DNA of 43,654 nt from contig JAQBNK010000113.1 in the NCBI GenBank assembly GCA_028288595.1, positions 1-43,654 on the forward strand, written 5' to 3'. The stretch comes from Chitinophagaceae bacterium (GTDB lineage: Bacteria > Bacteroidota > Bacteroidia > Chitinophagales > Chitinophagaceae). Below are positions 1-7,300 of the stretch, in pieces. The position numbers and the translations under genes were made by a program. The first letter of the stretch is position 1. Each line of letters begins with the position of its first letter. The notes under the pieces were generated by a model. That model ran no database searches. It worked only from the letters and a program-made list of their open reading frames with translations, and was not told where the DNA came from.

Positions 1-288
1 GTCTGCGCCTTTCTCGGTTTTGGTACTGGTTTCTGGGCCATATTCGTAACGATGGGTGCAGAACAATTTGTCACCAACCTGAGAGCGACTGCCGCAACAA
101 CAGTTCCGAATATGGTAAGAGGAACGGTTCCATTGTTAATAATACTTTGCAGGTTTCTACGCAATCAAACCGGTATCTATATAACAGGAACATGGGTGGC
201 CGGGATAATCGTAATGGTAATTGCCATTATTGCAGCGCTTTCAATTAAAGAAACTTTTGGGAAAGATTTGAATTATGTTGAAAATTAG
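1..288 (+). CDS. MFS transporter, C-terminal fragment
   Basis: The reading frame is open from base 1 and stops at 286-288, giving about 95 residues, so the gene begins upstream of the window. The fragment has a hydrophobic stretch at the window edge, then a loop containing AEQFVTNLRATAATTVPN, and two further likely membrane segments, ending in a short charged tail (FGKDLNYVEN). The loop and following helices resemble the last two or three helices of sugar- or metabolite-type major facilitator transporters, which move small solutes across the inner membrane. The substrate cannot be told from this piece. Its TAG stop codon lies inside the first copy of the AATTAGCA word repeat. The family call is fairly good; nothing more specific is supported. 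Confidence 0.7.
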   Translation, partial: VCAFLGFGTGFWAIFVTMGAEQFVTNLRATAATTVPNMVRGTVPLLIILCRFLRNQTGIYITGTWVAGIIVMVIAIIAALSIKETFGKDLNYVEN

Positions 289-383
289 CAAATTCGGTAA
301 TTAGCAAATTAGCTAATGATAGCGCCGTTTCATTTGCTAATTTTCACATTTGCTAATTTGCTAATCAACTAATTTGCTAATTA
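282..383. repeat. Word-repeat inverted element 1 (AATTAGCA type)
   Basis: The left arm (282-319) is made of AATTAGCA/AATTAGCT words at about 8-bp spacing. The right arm (332-383) carries the complementary words (TTTGCTAA, AATTTGCT). A 12-base unrelated spacer lies between them. The element starts at the stop codon of the upstream transporter and ends exactly at the ATG of the glycosyltransferase, so it forms the whole intergenic region and the 5' leader. The arms could fold into a long A/T-rich hairpin. Whether it acts as a terminator is unknown. Confidence 0.75.
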
Positions 384-1367
384 ATGAAGTTTCTCATCAT
401 TCGCTTTTCTTCTATTGGTGATATCGTTCTTACGACGCCGGTGATCCGTTGCCTGAAACAACAGGTTGCAGGTGCAGAGGTTCATTACTTAACTAAACGC
501 GGATTTAAAGCAGTACTTGAGAATAATCCTTACATCGATAAAATGCATTTGCTGGGTGATGATCTAGAGGAAACGATTCAGCAATTACAAAAAGAAAATT
601 TCGATTACATAATTGACCTTCATAAAAATCTCCGGACATTAAAAGTTAAAAGAGCATTGAATAAAGTGAAGTCTGTTTCATTTAATAAGCTCAATATCCA
701 AAAATGGTTTCTCACTGCTTTTAAAATAAACATGCTTCCGCCGGTTCATATTGTTGACCGTTACTTACAAACAATAAAAAAGTTTGGGGTTGAAAATGAT
801 GGAAAGGGGCTTGATTATTTTATTCACGCAAAAGATATTGTGAAAGAAGGAAGGCTTCCATCAACCCATCAAAATGGTTTTATAGGAATTGTGATCGGTG
901 CGGCTTTGAACACTAAAAAACTTCCTGTAAAAAAGTTGGAAGAATTATGCAGGCTGATTAATTATCCTATTGTATTAATGGGCGGACCTGAAGATGCAGT
1001 GAATGCAGAACTGATCGCCACTGTGGACCAGGAGAGAATTTATATTGCCTGCGGAAAATTCAACATTAATCAAAGCGCTGATCTTGTAAGAAAAGCAAAA
1101 GCGATCATCACGCATGATACAGGCTTAATGCACATCGCCGCTGCTTTTAAAAAACCAATCTATTCTGTCTGGGGAAATACTGTTCCTGAATTTGGTATGA
1201 CTCCTTATTATGGAAATGAAACCGCAGACAATAAAATGTTCGAGGTAAAACCTTTATACTGTCGTCCCTGCAGCAAAATTGGTTATAGCAAATGCCCGCT
1301 CGGGCATTTTAAATGTATGAACAACCAGGATATTGAAGCCATTGCATTAGCCGTAAAACAACTTTAG
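384..1367 (+). CDS. Glycosyltransferase family 9 (heptosyltransferase-like)
   Basis: This 327-residue protein belongs to the ADP-heptose:LPS heptosyltransferase family (GT9), GT-B fold enzymes that add sugars to the lipopolysaccharide core on the cytoplasmic face of the inner membrane. The N-terminus KFLIIRFSSIGDIVLTTPV is the characteristic first strand and glycine loop of the acceptor-binding domain. The C-terminal half contains the donor-site segment ITHDTGLMHIAAAF followed by KPIYSVWGNT. Near the C-terminus four cysteines are spaced C-x2-C-x7-C-x6-C (in LYCRPCSKIGYSKC and LGHFKC), suggesting a metal-bound or disulfide knuckle. The ATG directly follows repeat element 1 with no recognisable ribosome site. 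Sugar and acceptor specificity cannot be read from sequence. Confidence 0.88.
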   Translation: MKFLIIRFSSIGDIVLTTPVIRCLKQQVAGAEVHYLTKRGFKAVLENNPYIDKMHLLGDDLEETIQQLQKENFDYIIDLHKNLRTLKVKRALNKVKSVSFNKLNIQKWFLTAFKINMLPPVHIVDRYLQTIKKFGVENDGKGLDYFIHAKDIVKEGRLPSTHQNGFIGIVIGAALNTKKLPVKKLEELCRLINYPIVLMGGPEDAVNAELIATVDQERIYIACGKFNINQSADLVRKAKAIITHDTGLMHIAAAFKKPIYSVWGNTVPEFGMTPYYGNETADNKMFEVKPLYCRPCSKIGYSKCPLGHFKCMNNQDIEAIALAVKQL

Positions 1368-1375
1368 TTAACAAC

Positions 1376-1402
1376 AAAAGCGACCTTTTTAGTCGCATTT
1401 TA
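1376..1402. terminator. Probable bidirectional terminator
   Basis: A short hairpin with stem GCGAC (1380-1384) pairing GTCGC (1392-1396) is extended by A/T pairs and flanked by A-runs on one side and T-runs on the other. It sits between the convergent glycosyltransferase and TonB-receptor genes, where a two-way terminator is expected. The stem is short, so confidence is moderate. Confidence 0.55.
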
Positions 1403-1425
1403 TTGATTTTTCATAGGTAGCTTTT

Positions 1426-3849
1426 TTATCCTTTGATCCTTCCCTTCTCTGCTTCTAACCCGGTTTTTCTTTGTCTCGCATCTTTAACCTGGCTGCTTCC
1501 AAAACGGTAAGTAAAATTCACCCTGAAAGTTTGACTTTCCCAAGCTCCGTGGCCTTTAATATATACTCCGCCAAAATCAGAAATGGCTGTCCATGGTGCG
1601 GTATGAAAAATATCTGTAGCACTTAATTTAACCGTTGCTTTCTTTTGGAACAATTGCTTTTGCAAACCCAGGTCCATTGCGCCCTGCGGTTTTGTCTTCC
1701 AGCTTCCACCCCATACACTCGGCCCGTTAAACCATCCGCTTGCTTCTGCAGAATACTCATGACCTAAAGTAAATGTGTGCTGCATGTAAGCCCCATAGGT
1801 AGGAAGGTTGAGCTTAAGTTGTTTGTTGTTGAACTCGCCTCTATACATTTGGTAATTGTACCAAAGGTTTACATAACCGTTCCACCATTTTTTAATTTGC
1901 AAGGGAGACGAAACAGTTACACTTAATATTTGCTGTGTAGCTAAATTCCGCTGCTGCAGAAAGGTGGCATTCTTTACCGTGTCGGTAATTTCTGTTGAGT
2001 AATCTTTAACATGCGAATATCCAATCGCCGTATTCAAAAACCCTTTGAATGTATGCGTCAGCTCTACATTATCAGTATACTGGGGTTTAAGAAATGCATT
2101 TCCTTTTGAGTAAGTTAATTCGTCCAATTTATATTCAAATGGATTCAGGTCCTGGTAAGTGGGCCGGTCTATTCTGCGGCTGTAAGTAAGATTTAAAGCA
2201 TTTGTTTTATCCAGTGTCCAGCTCAATGCGGCACTTGGAAAAAGATCGGTGTAATTTCTTTTTACATGGTTAGCTGCCTGAACAGTTCCGTCTGCTCTTA
2301 GTAAAGTGCCTTCACTATTTGTTTGTTCTGCTCTTAGTCCGGCTTGCAAACTTATTTTTTCATTGAACTGCCTGTTATAGTTAACATAAGCAGCATTCAC
2401 GTTTTCTTTATAAAGAAAACTATTACTTCTGTCGAGGACCTTCGTTGCAACTCCGCCGCTACTTAAAAAGAAATCAAGTGTATTGCTGGTTTTTACATAA
2501 GAGAACTTAGCTCCATAGCCGAATTTTCCTTTAAAAGCTTTTTGCTCCGCGTCTACTTTAGCTGTGTAAATATCAATGTTCGTTGGTGTATAGTTGCTGT
2601 TAATGATCGTAGAAAGTACATTGCCATTTTTATCATAATAATAATTTGGCTGGTAACTTCTTCCCGTACCGCGGAACAAACCATAATCGCCGTCAAAATT
2701 TATTTCAGTTCCGGAGGTGTCTGCGTACCGGTAGTTTACATTGAAATTGGAATTATTGCGGAACTCAGGAATTGAATTAGTGGCCCGCAAAGCTTTTATA
2801 TAAGTATTGGTTGGCTTGTACGAAATATCCGTTTCGCTGGTGCTGTTATTTTGTGCATCAGAAAAACTGGTTGTTGCTAAAATCCCGAAAGTATTTTTTG
2901 AGTTGATAAAATAGTCTGCCCCGATCTTCGCATTTACATTCTGATTTCTATGACGCTGCAAACTTTTTTGATCGTACAGCGAATCGTTTTGAATACGGTA
3001 AAGATCCAGTGGATTTTCGTAGATACCGGAGAAGCCGCTTATGTTTCCAAATACATTGATGATTTTATCGCGATAATTAAGATTTACTGAGGCATTTGCT
3101 TTTGGTGTAACACCCTGAACAAATCCAACACTTGTACTTCCGTTGGTGCCGAACTTTTTATTTTTTTTTAACCGGATATTTACAATTCCTGCATTTCCGC
3201 TTGCATCGTATTTAGCGCTGGGATTACTAATTATTTCTATCGCTTCAATATCGTTACTGTTGATCGTTCTTAAATAGGAAGCAAGATCAGAAGTATTTAA
3301 TTGTGTGGGTTTTCCATCAATATAAATCTTTACACCGGTCTTGCCTTTCATACTGATGTTATCGTTGTTGTCAACTGTAACGCCCGGACTTTTTTGCAAA
3401 AGTTCCATCGCATTACTTCCCGTTGCATTAATGCTGTTCTCAACATTAAAAATTGTTTTATCTGCTTTTACTTCTATCATGGGTTTTTTAGAAGTAACGG
3501 TTACATTCTGAAGTTTAGATGCAGCAGGATTTAATGAAACGGTGTTTAGTGTGATCGCTTCGCCGGATAAATTAAAAACCGGGGAATAAACTTTCTCATA
3601 CCCCACGAGTGAATAACTCATTAAATAGCTTCCGGGAAGAACGCTAAAACTATATTTTCCATTTGCATCTGAAATATCTGCTTTAATTAAGCTGCTGTCT
3701 TTTTTTGAAAGAAGAGAAACGGTTACAGCCTGCAGTGCTCTGCCATTATTATCTTTTACCTCGCCATTTATGCTTGACTTCGATTGTGAAAAACCAAGGG
3801 TTGAAATTGTTGTCAGCATTAAAACTAACAACCAGGTTTTGGGTGCCAT
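1426..3849 (-). CDS. TonB-dependent outer-membrane receptor with carboxypeptidase-regulatory-like domain
   Basis: A protein of about 807 residues if started at the ATG at 3849, which gives a clean signal peptide (MAPKTWLLVLMLTTISTLGFSQ). The longer reading from 3879 uses a TTG and spoils the signal. After the signal comes a CarboxypepD_reg-like beta-sandwich (SSINGEVKDNNGRALQAVTV), then a plug domain (LLQKSPGVTVDNNDNISMKG, VKIYIDGKPTQL, IEIISNPSAKYDASGNAGIVNI), then a long beta-barrel of the Bacteroidota 'outer membrane beta-barrel' type ending in an aromatic strand region (FRVNFTYRFGSS) and a charged tail. It probably imports or exports a ligand across the outer membrane with TonB energy. 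No binding protein or regulator lies beside it, so the ligand is unknown. Confidence 0.88.
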   Translation of the reverse strand: MAPKTWLLVLMLTTISTLGFSQSKSSINGEVKDNNGRALQAVTVSLLSKKDSSLIKADISDANGKYSFSVLPGSYLMSYSLVGYEKVYSPVFNLSGEAITLNTVSLNPAASKLQNVTVTSKKPMIEVKADKTIFNVENSINATGSNAMELLQKSPGVTVDNNDNISMKGKTGVKIYIDGKPTQLNTSDLASYLRTINSNDIEAIEIISNPSAKYDASGNAGIVNIRLKKNKKFGTNGSTSVGFVQGVTPKANASVNLNYRDKIINVFGNISGFSGIYENPLDLYRIQNDSLYDQKSLQRHRNQNVNAKIGADYFINSKNTFGILATTSFSDAQNNSTSETDISYKPTNTYIKALRATNSIPEFRNNSNFNVNYRYADTSGTEINFDGDYGLFRGTGRSYQPNYYYDKNGNVLSTIINSNYTPTNIDIYTAKVDAEQKAFKGKFGYGAKFSYVKTSNTLDFFLSSGGVATKVLDRSNSFLYKENVNAAYVNYNRQFNEKISLQAGLRAEQTNSEGTLLRADGTVQAANHVKRNYTDLFPSAALSWTLDKTNALNLTYSRRIDRPTYQDLNPFEYKLDELTYSKGNAFLKPQYTDNVELTHTFKGFLNTAIGYSHVKDYSTEITDTVKNATFLQQRNLATQQILSVTVSSPLQIKKWWNGYVNLWYNYQMYRGEFNNKQLKLNLPTYGAYMQHTFTLGHEYSAEASGWFNGPSVWGGSWKTKPQGAMDLGLQKQLFQKKATVKLSATDIFHTAPWTAISDFGGVYIKGHGAWESQTFRVNFTYRFGSSQVKDARQRKTGLEAEKGRIKG

Positions 3850-3971
3850 TGTTTTGGTGTTTTTTGAATTGAAACGCAAAGCACACGTAAATGTTACACC
3901 GAAAAAATGTCAATAATAGATAAACTGCTGATTTTGATGATGAATGGCGAACCTAACAATTGATAGCTGCA

Positions 3972-4005
3972 CAAAAAAAAGTGAGCTGCTTTTATACAAC
4001 TCACT
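3972..4005 (-). terminator. Rho-independent terminator of mdh
   Basis: Read on the minus strand, a stem of AGTGAGTTG (4005-3997) pairs with CAGCTCACT (3988-3980), with one G-T wobble, around an 8-base loop, and is followed by a run of eight T. It lies 24 bases beyond the mdh stop codon, a classic intrinsic terminator arrangement. Confidence 0.75.
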
Positions 4006-4028
4006 CCTTTTATTTTATGCTGTTCTTT

Positions 4029-4958
4029 TTATAATGTCTTCAATACATCATTCATATTTCGTACAGCATCTGCACTCTTATTAAATATACCCTGCTCTTC
4101 ATCATTCAGTTTATAATCTACAATCTTCTCCCAGCCATTTTTACCAATAACAACCGGAACGCCTAAGCAAATATCTTTTTGTCCGTACTCGCCGTCCAGT
4201 GAAACGCAGCAGGAGAATAATTTTTTCTCATCACGCAAAATACTTTTTACTAAAGCCGCACCTGCGGCACCCGGTGCGTACCATGCAGATGTTCCGATAA
4301 GTTTGGTTAACGTAGCCCCGCCCACCATTGTATCTGCAACGATTTGTTTTTGCTGTTCTGCACTTAAAAAATTGGTGACAGGTGCACTGTTCCATGTTGC
4401 ATAACGGATCAACGGAATCATTGTGGTGTCACCATGACCACCAATTACTGTAGCGTTCAGATCGTTTGGAGAGCAACTCAACGCCTGGCTCAGGTAACAT
4501 TTAAACCTTGCGCTGTCAAGAATACCACCCATGCCAATGATCTTATGCTTATCAACACCGCTGGTGGTGAGCGTTAAATAAGTCATCGTATCCATAGGAT
4601 TTGAGATAACGATGATAATAGCGTTTGGAGAATGTTTTAAAATATTTTCAGTTACACTTTTTACAATATTCGCATTGGTGCCGATCAATTCTTCGCGGGT
4701 CATTCCTGGTTTGCGTGGAAGCCCGGATGTAATTACCACAACATCAGAACCTGCAGTCTTTGCATAATCGTTGGTGCTGCCGGTTATTTTTGTTTCAAAT
4801 CCAAGAAGAGCTGCGGTCTGCATCATATCCAGCGCTTTTCCTTCAGCAATACCTTCTTTAATATCCAGGAGAACCAGTTCTGTACAAAGCGATGCACGGG
4901 CAATATTATCGGCACAGGTTGCACCTACTGCGCCTGCTCCTACTACGGTAACTTTCAT
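4029..4958 (-). CDS. mdh: Malate dehydrogenase
   Basis: A 309-residue NAD-dependent dehydrogenase of the LDH/MDH family, converting malate and oxaloacetate in the cytoplasmic TCA cycle. The Rossmann loop GAGAVG is at residues 7-12 and an Asp follows strand beta-2 (LLDI, residue 32), favouring NAD. The substrate-specificity loop reads PRKPGMTRE, with Arg82 (Gln in lactate dehydrogenases) and Arg88. The catalytic pair is Asp148/Arg151 region plus His175 (GGHGDTTM). The length fits the LDH-like MDH type. A box TACCTTTG at 5002-4995 (minus strand) matches the Bacteroidota -7 consensus, giving a leader of about 35 bases. Its upstream side is formed by a word-repeat arm. The call is secure, with malate preferred over lactate because of Arg82. 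Confidence 0.95.
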   Translation of the reverse strand: MKVTVVGAGAVGATCADNIARASLCTELVLLDIKEGIAEGKALDMMQTAALLGFETKITGSTNDYAKTAGSDVVVITSGLPRKPGMTREELIGTNANIVKSVTENILKHSPNAIIIVISNPMDTMTYLTLTTSGVDKHKIIGMGGILDSARFKCYLSQALSCSPNDLNATVIGGHGDTTMIPLIRYATWNSAPVTNFLSAEQQKQIVADTMVGGATLTKLIGTSAWYAPGAAGAALVKSILRDEKKLFSCCVSLDGEYGQKDICLGVPVVIGKNGWEKIVDYKLNDEEQGIFNKSADAVRNMNDVLKTL

Positions 4959-4994
4959 GACAAATGTTTATCGGTAATTGAATTAATAACGGCG

Positions 4995-5002
4995 CAAAGG
5001 TA
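4995..5002 (-). promoter_or_regulatory. Putative -7 box of mdh promoter
   Basis: On the minus strand this reads TACCTTTG, a full match to the Bacteroidota TAnnTTTG -7 element, 37 bases before the mdh start. No clear -33 TTTG is present at 19-21 bases; that position falls in the ATGAGTA word repeat. Confidence 0.5.
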
Positions 5003-5155
5003 ATGAGAGATGAGTAATGAGTAATGAATAATGAGTGTGTTTAGTATTAAAGGAAATCAGGGCTAAAGCCCGGGAATTGCTGTCGTTATATCTTTAGTAT
5101 GGTCGGGCTTTAGCCCTGCAACTCTTCCATTCGAATCCTCCTCATTACTCATTTC
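5003..5155. repeat. Word-repeat inverted element 2 (ATGAGTA type) with nested palindrome
   Basis: The left arm (about 5008-5038) is a run of ATGAGTA/ATGAATA words at exactly 7-bp spacing. The right arm (5140-5155) carries the complement (CTCATTACTCATTTC). Between them lies a perfect 15-bp inverted repeat, CAGGGCTAAAGCCCG at 5058-5072 and its complement at 5104-5118, separated by 31 bases. The right arm overlaps the stop codon of the minus-strand TlpA-like gene, and the left arm abuts the mdh promoter box. Confidence 0.75.
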
Positions 5156-5637
5156 AACAACTCACTCAGCTCTTTAAAATCAATACCCGTTTCATAAGTT
5201 TTAATAAGCTTACCCTGTTTATCATAAACAGCAGTGAAAGGGGTGAACTTAAGATCGTAAAATACCGGTAAATAATATTTTACGTCACGACCAAAATGAA
5301 CATTTTTAAAATCCTTCATTTCGTATTTGGTCATAAATTCCTTAATCTCAGCAGGAGTAAAATAGCTGGCCCAGACGAAGTTTACATTTTTCAAATCATC
5401 CATATGTTTGGCCAGCTCCTGCGCTTCTAGCTGGCAGTGGCCGCATTCTGGACTGAAATAGGTGATGATAACCGGTTTATTTTTCGGCAGACTTGACGTT
5501 GTAAACCAGGTGCTGTCTGTTTGGAGGATCATAAACTGGGGAACTCCGGGCTGTTTTTTATAGGCAGGCAAGTCGTCTGTTTGAGCAAAACTTGTTATGG
5601 AAAAAAAGGTGAAAAGTATAAATAGGATTTTTTTCAT
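5149..5637 (-). CDS. Secreted thioredoxin/TlpA-like thiol protein
   Basis: A 162-residue protein with a signal peptide MKKILFILFTFFSITSFAQ, so it probably acts in the periplasm or is exported. The thioredoxin-fold core has the redox motif CGHC (Cys65, Cys68, in YFSPECGHCQLEA), and a later segment FTPFTAVYDKQGKLIKTY provides the likely cis-proline loop and the strand that follows (TPFT). TlpA/AhpC-TSA relatives reduce or exchange disulfides, often in cytochrome maturation or stress response. No partner gene is adjacent, so the role is open. The start at 5637 is chosen because it gives the signal peptide; the frame continues about 64 codons upstream without a plausible domain. Its stop lies in repeat element 2. 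Confidence 0.85.
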   Translation of the reverse strand: MKKILFILFTFFSITSFAQTDDLPAYKKQPGVPQFMILQTDSTWFTTSSLPKNKPVIITYFSPECGHCQLEAQELAKHMDDLKNVNFVWASYFTPAEIKEFMTKYEMKDFKNVHFGRDVKYYLPVFYDLKFTPFTAVYDKQGKLIKTYETGIDFKELSELLK

Positions 5638-5698
5638 ATCCGGGATTTGAATAATAAAAATACGCCAAGTCTCGAATTGTAAAATGTTAATGACATAC

Positions 5699-5765
5699 AA
5701 ATTCAAAAGTAAAAAGTCAAAAGAGAGCGCTATTTTTTGAATTTTTACTTTTGAATTTTGAATTA
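5699..5765. repeat. Word-repeat inverted element 3 (TTCAAAAG type)
   Basis: The left arm (5699-5725) reads as TTCAAAAG, TAAAAAG, TCAAAAG words of 7-8 bp. The right arm (5735-5764) contains the complement (TTTGAATTTTTACTTTTGAA). A short GAGCGC-containing spacer separates the arms, so the whole can fold into a long A/T-rich hairpin. It lies in the region between the divergent TlpA-like gene and ffh. Confidence 0.65.
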
Positions 5766-5782
5766 CGCTGATGCTCACGGCG

Positions 5783-5826
5783 CTACAGATCAATGGTGGC
5801 GACGCAAGGGACGATGCTATGAAAAG
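5783..5826 (+). repeat. Dispersed repeat R, copy 1
   Basis: This segment contains GACGCAAGGGACGATGCTAT followed by GAAAA. A 21-base stretch ending in ATGCTATGAAAA (5805-5825) is identical to 27447-27467, and diverged relatives occur at about 9027-9055 and 43609-43644 on the other strand. It lies upstream of ffh, just beyond word element 3. It has no credible reading frame of its own here. Confidence 0.6.
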
Positions 5827-5858
5827 CAAATGCCGGGCTCAAAAATCTTTCCCCTTCG

Positions 5859-5866
5859 TATATTTG
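5859..5866 (+). promoter_or_regulatory. Putative -7 box of ffh promoter
   Basis: TATATTTG matches the Bacteroidota TAnnTTTG -7 consensus and lies about 50 bases before the ffh start. A -33 TTTG is not evident at the usual distance, so this is a single-box match. Confidence 0.45.
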
Positions 5867-5915
5867 CAGCCGCATAAGTGGGCAATGACGCTCACTATGG
5901 CTTTGAAGAAATTCT

Positions 5916-7247
5916 ATGTTTAATAATCTAACCGAGCGGCTTGAAAGTGCCTTTAAGAATTTAAAAGGTGAGGCCCGCATCACCGAACTGAACGTTGCCA
6001 ATACAGTAAAGGATATTCGGCGGGCTTTGGTTGACGCTGATGTGAACTATAAGATCGCCAAAGAATTTACCGATGTGGTGAGGGAAAAAGCGATGGGTGA
6101 AAAGGTGCTGAACGCAATTAACCCGGGCCAGTTAATGGTAAAAATTGTCCAGGACCAATTGACTGAACTGATGGGCGGTGAAGCAGCAGATTTTAGCATC
6201 ACAGGAAACCCGGCGGTGATATTAATTGCAGGTTTGCAGGGCAGTGGTAAAACAACTTTCAGCGGTAAGCTGGCAAATTATTTAAAGAGTAAAGGAAAAT
6301 CTCCATTGCTTGTTGCGGCCGATATTTATCGTCCTGCTGCGATTGACCAGTTAATGGTTCTGGGTGGACAAATAAATGTTGAAGTTTATAGCGAAAGAGA
6401 AAATAAAGATGCTGTTGATATTGCTCGTAACGCGATAAAAGAAGCAAAAGCAAAAAATAAAAATGTTGTCATCATAGATACCGCTGGTCGTTTAGCAGTG
6501 GATGAAGTGATGATGACTGAAGTAGCAAATATTAAAAAAGCAGTTGAGCCCACAGAAATATTATTTGTTGTTGATTCAATGACGGGACAAGATGCTGTTA
6601 ACACGGCAAAAGCATTTAACGACCGCCTTGATTTTAGTGGTGTTGTGCTGACAAAACTAGATGGTGATACAAGAGGCGGTGCTGCTTTATCAATTAAATA
6701 CACCGTTCAGAAGCCGATCAAATTTGTTAGCAGTGGCGAGAAGATGGATACGCTTGATGTCTTCTATCCAGATCGTATGGCACAGCGTATTTTGGGTATG
6801 GGTGATATTACATCACTCGTTGAAAAAGCGCAGGCGCAGTTTGATGAAGTTGAAGCGAAAAAATTAGAGAAGAAAATCCGCCGTAACCAATTTGACTTCC
6901 AGGATTTTTTAGATCAGTTACAACAGATCAAAAAAATGGGTAGCCTGAAAGATCTGATGGGAATGATACCCGGCATAGGAAAAGCCGTAAAAGATATTGA
7001 TATCAGCGACGACGCATTTAAAGGTGTTGAAGCGATCATTAAATCAATGACCCCTTTTGAAAGATCTAACCCCGATGTTATTAATCCAAGCCGAAGACTT
7101 CGCATTGCAAAAGGCGCAGGAAAAGACATTAGTGAAGTGAACGCATTTATGAAACAGTTTGAACAAATGCGGGAGATGATGAAATCCATGAATAAAATGC
7201 CAATGGGAATGGGGGGAATGGGTGCGTTGAAGGGAATGAGGAAGTAA
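5916..7247 (+). CDS. ffh: Signal recognition particle protein Ffh (SRP54)
   Basis: A 443-residue GTPase that binds signal sequences and the 4.5S RNA and targets ribosomes to the membrane through FtsY. The helical N domain covers residues 1-95. The G domain has the P-loop GLQGSGKT (106-113), the DTAGR switch (188-192) and the guanine-specificity motif TKLDG (246-250) followed by DTRGG. The M domain begins near 310 and ends in a methionine-rich tail (MPMGMGGMGALKGMRK), as expected for the signal-peptide groove. The length is typical. The TAA stop is already part of word-repeat element 4. The start chosen gives the canonical N domain (FNNLTERLESAFKNLKG). Confidence 0.97.
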   Translation: MFNNLTERLESAFKNLKGEARITELNVANTVKDIRRALVDADVNYKIAKEFTDVVREKAMGEKVLNAINPGQLMVKIVQDQLTELMGGEAADFSITGNPAVILIAGLQGSGKTTFSGKLANYLKSKGKSPLLVAADIYRPAAIDQLMVLGGQINVEVYSERENKDAVDIARNAIKEAKAKNKNVVIIDTAGRLAVDEVMMTEVANIKKAVEPTEILFVVDSMTGQDAVNTAKAFNDRLDFSGVVLTKLDGDTRGGAALSIKYTVQKPIKFVSSGEKMDTLDVFYPDRMAQRILGMGDITSLVEKAQAQFDEVEAKKLEKKIRRNQFDFQDFLDQLQQIKKMGSLKDLMGMIPGIGKAVKDIDISDDAFKGVEAIIKSMTPFERSNPDVINPSRRLRIAKGAGKDISEVNAFMKQFEQMREMMKSMNKMPMGMGGMGALKGMRK

Positions 7248-7300
7248 TTAGCAAATTAGTTGATTAGCACTAATTAGCAAATTAGCTAATTTGCTAATTA
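7245..7300. repeat. Word-repeat inverted element 4 (AATTAGCA type), perfect palindrome
   Basis: The 56-bp gap between two convergent genes is made almost wholly of AATTAGCA/AATTAGCT words. Bases 7271-7300 form a perfect 30-bp palindrome. The ffh TAA (7245-7247) and the minus-strand stop of the lytic transglycosylase (7300-7298) both lie inside the element. It could serve as a shared two-way terminator. Confidence 0.8.

Noticed and set aside
3877-3879. TTG starts for the first TonB receptor, SusC, SusD, the second TonB receptor and the E1 gene
   Set aside because: Each has an ATG 2-10 codons downstream that gives a better signal peptide or N-terminus, so those TTGs were not used; only UbiA and the PKS lack such an alternative.
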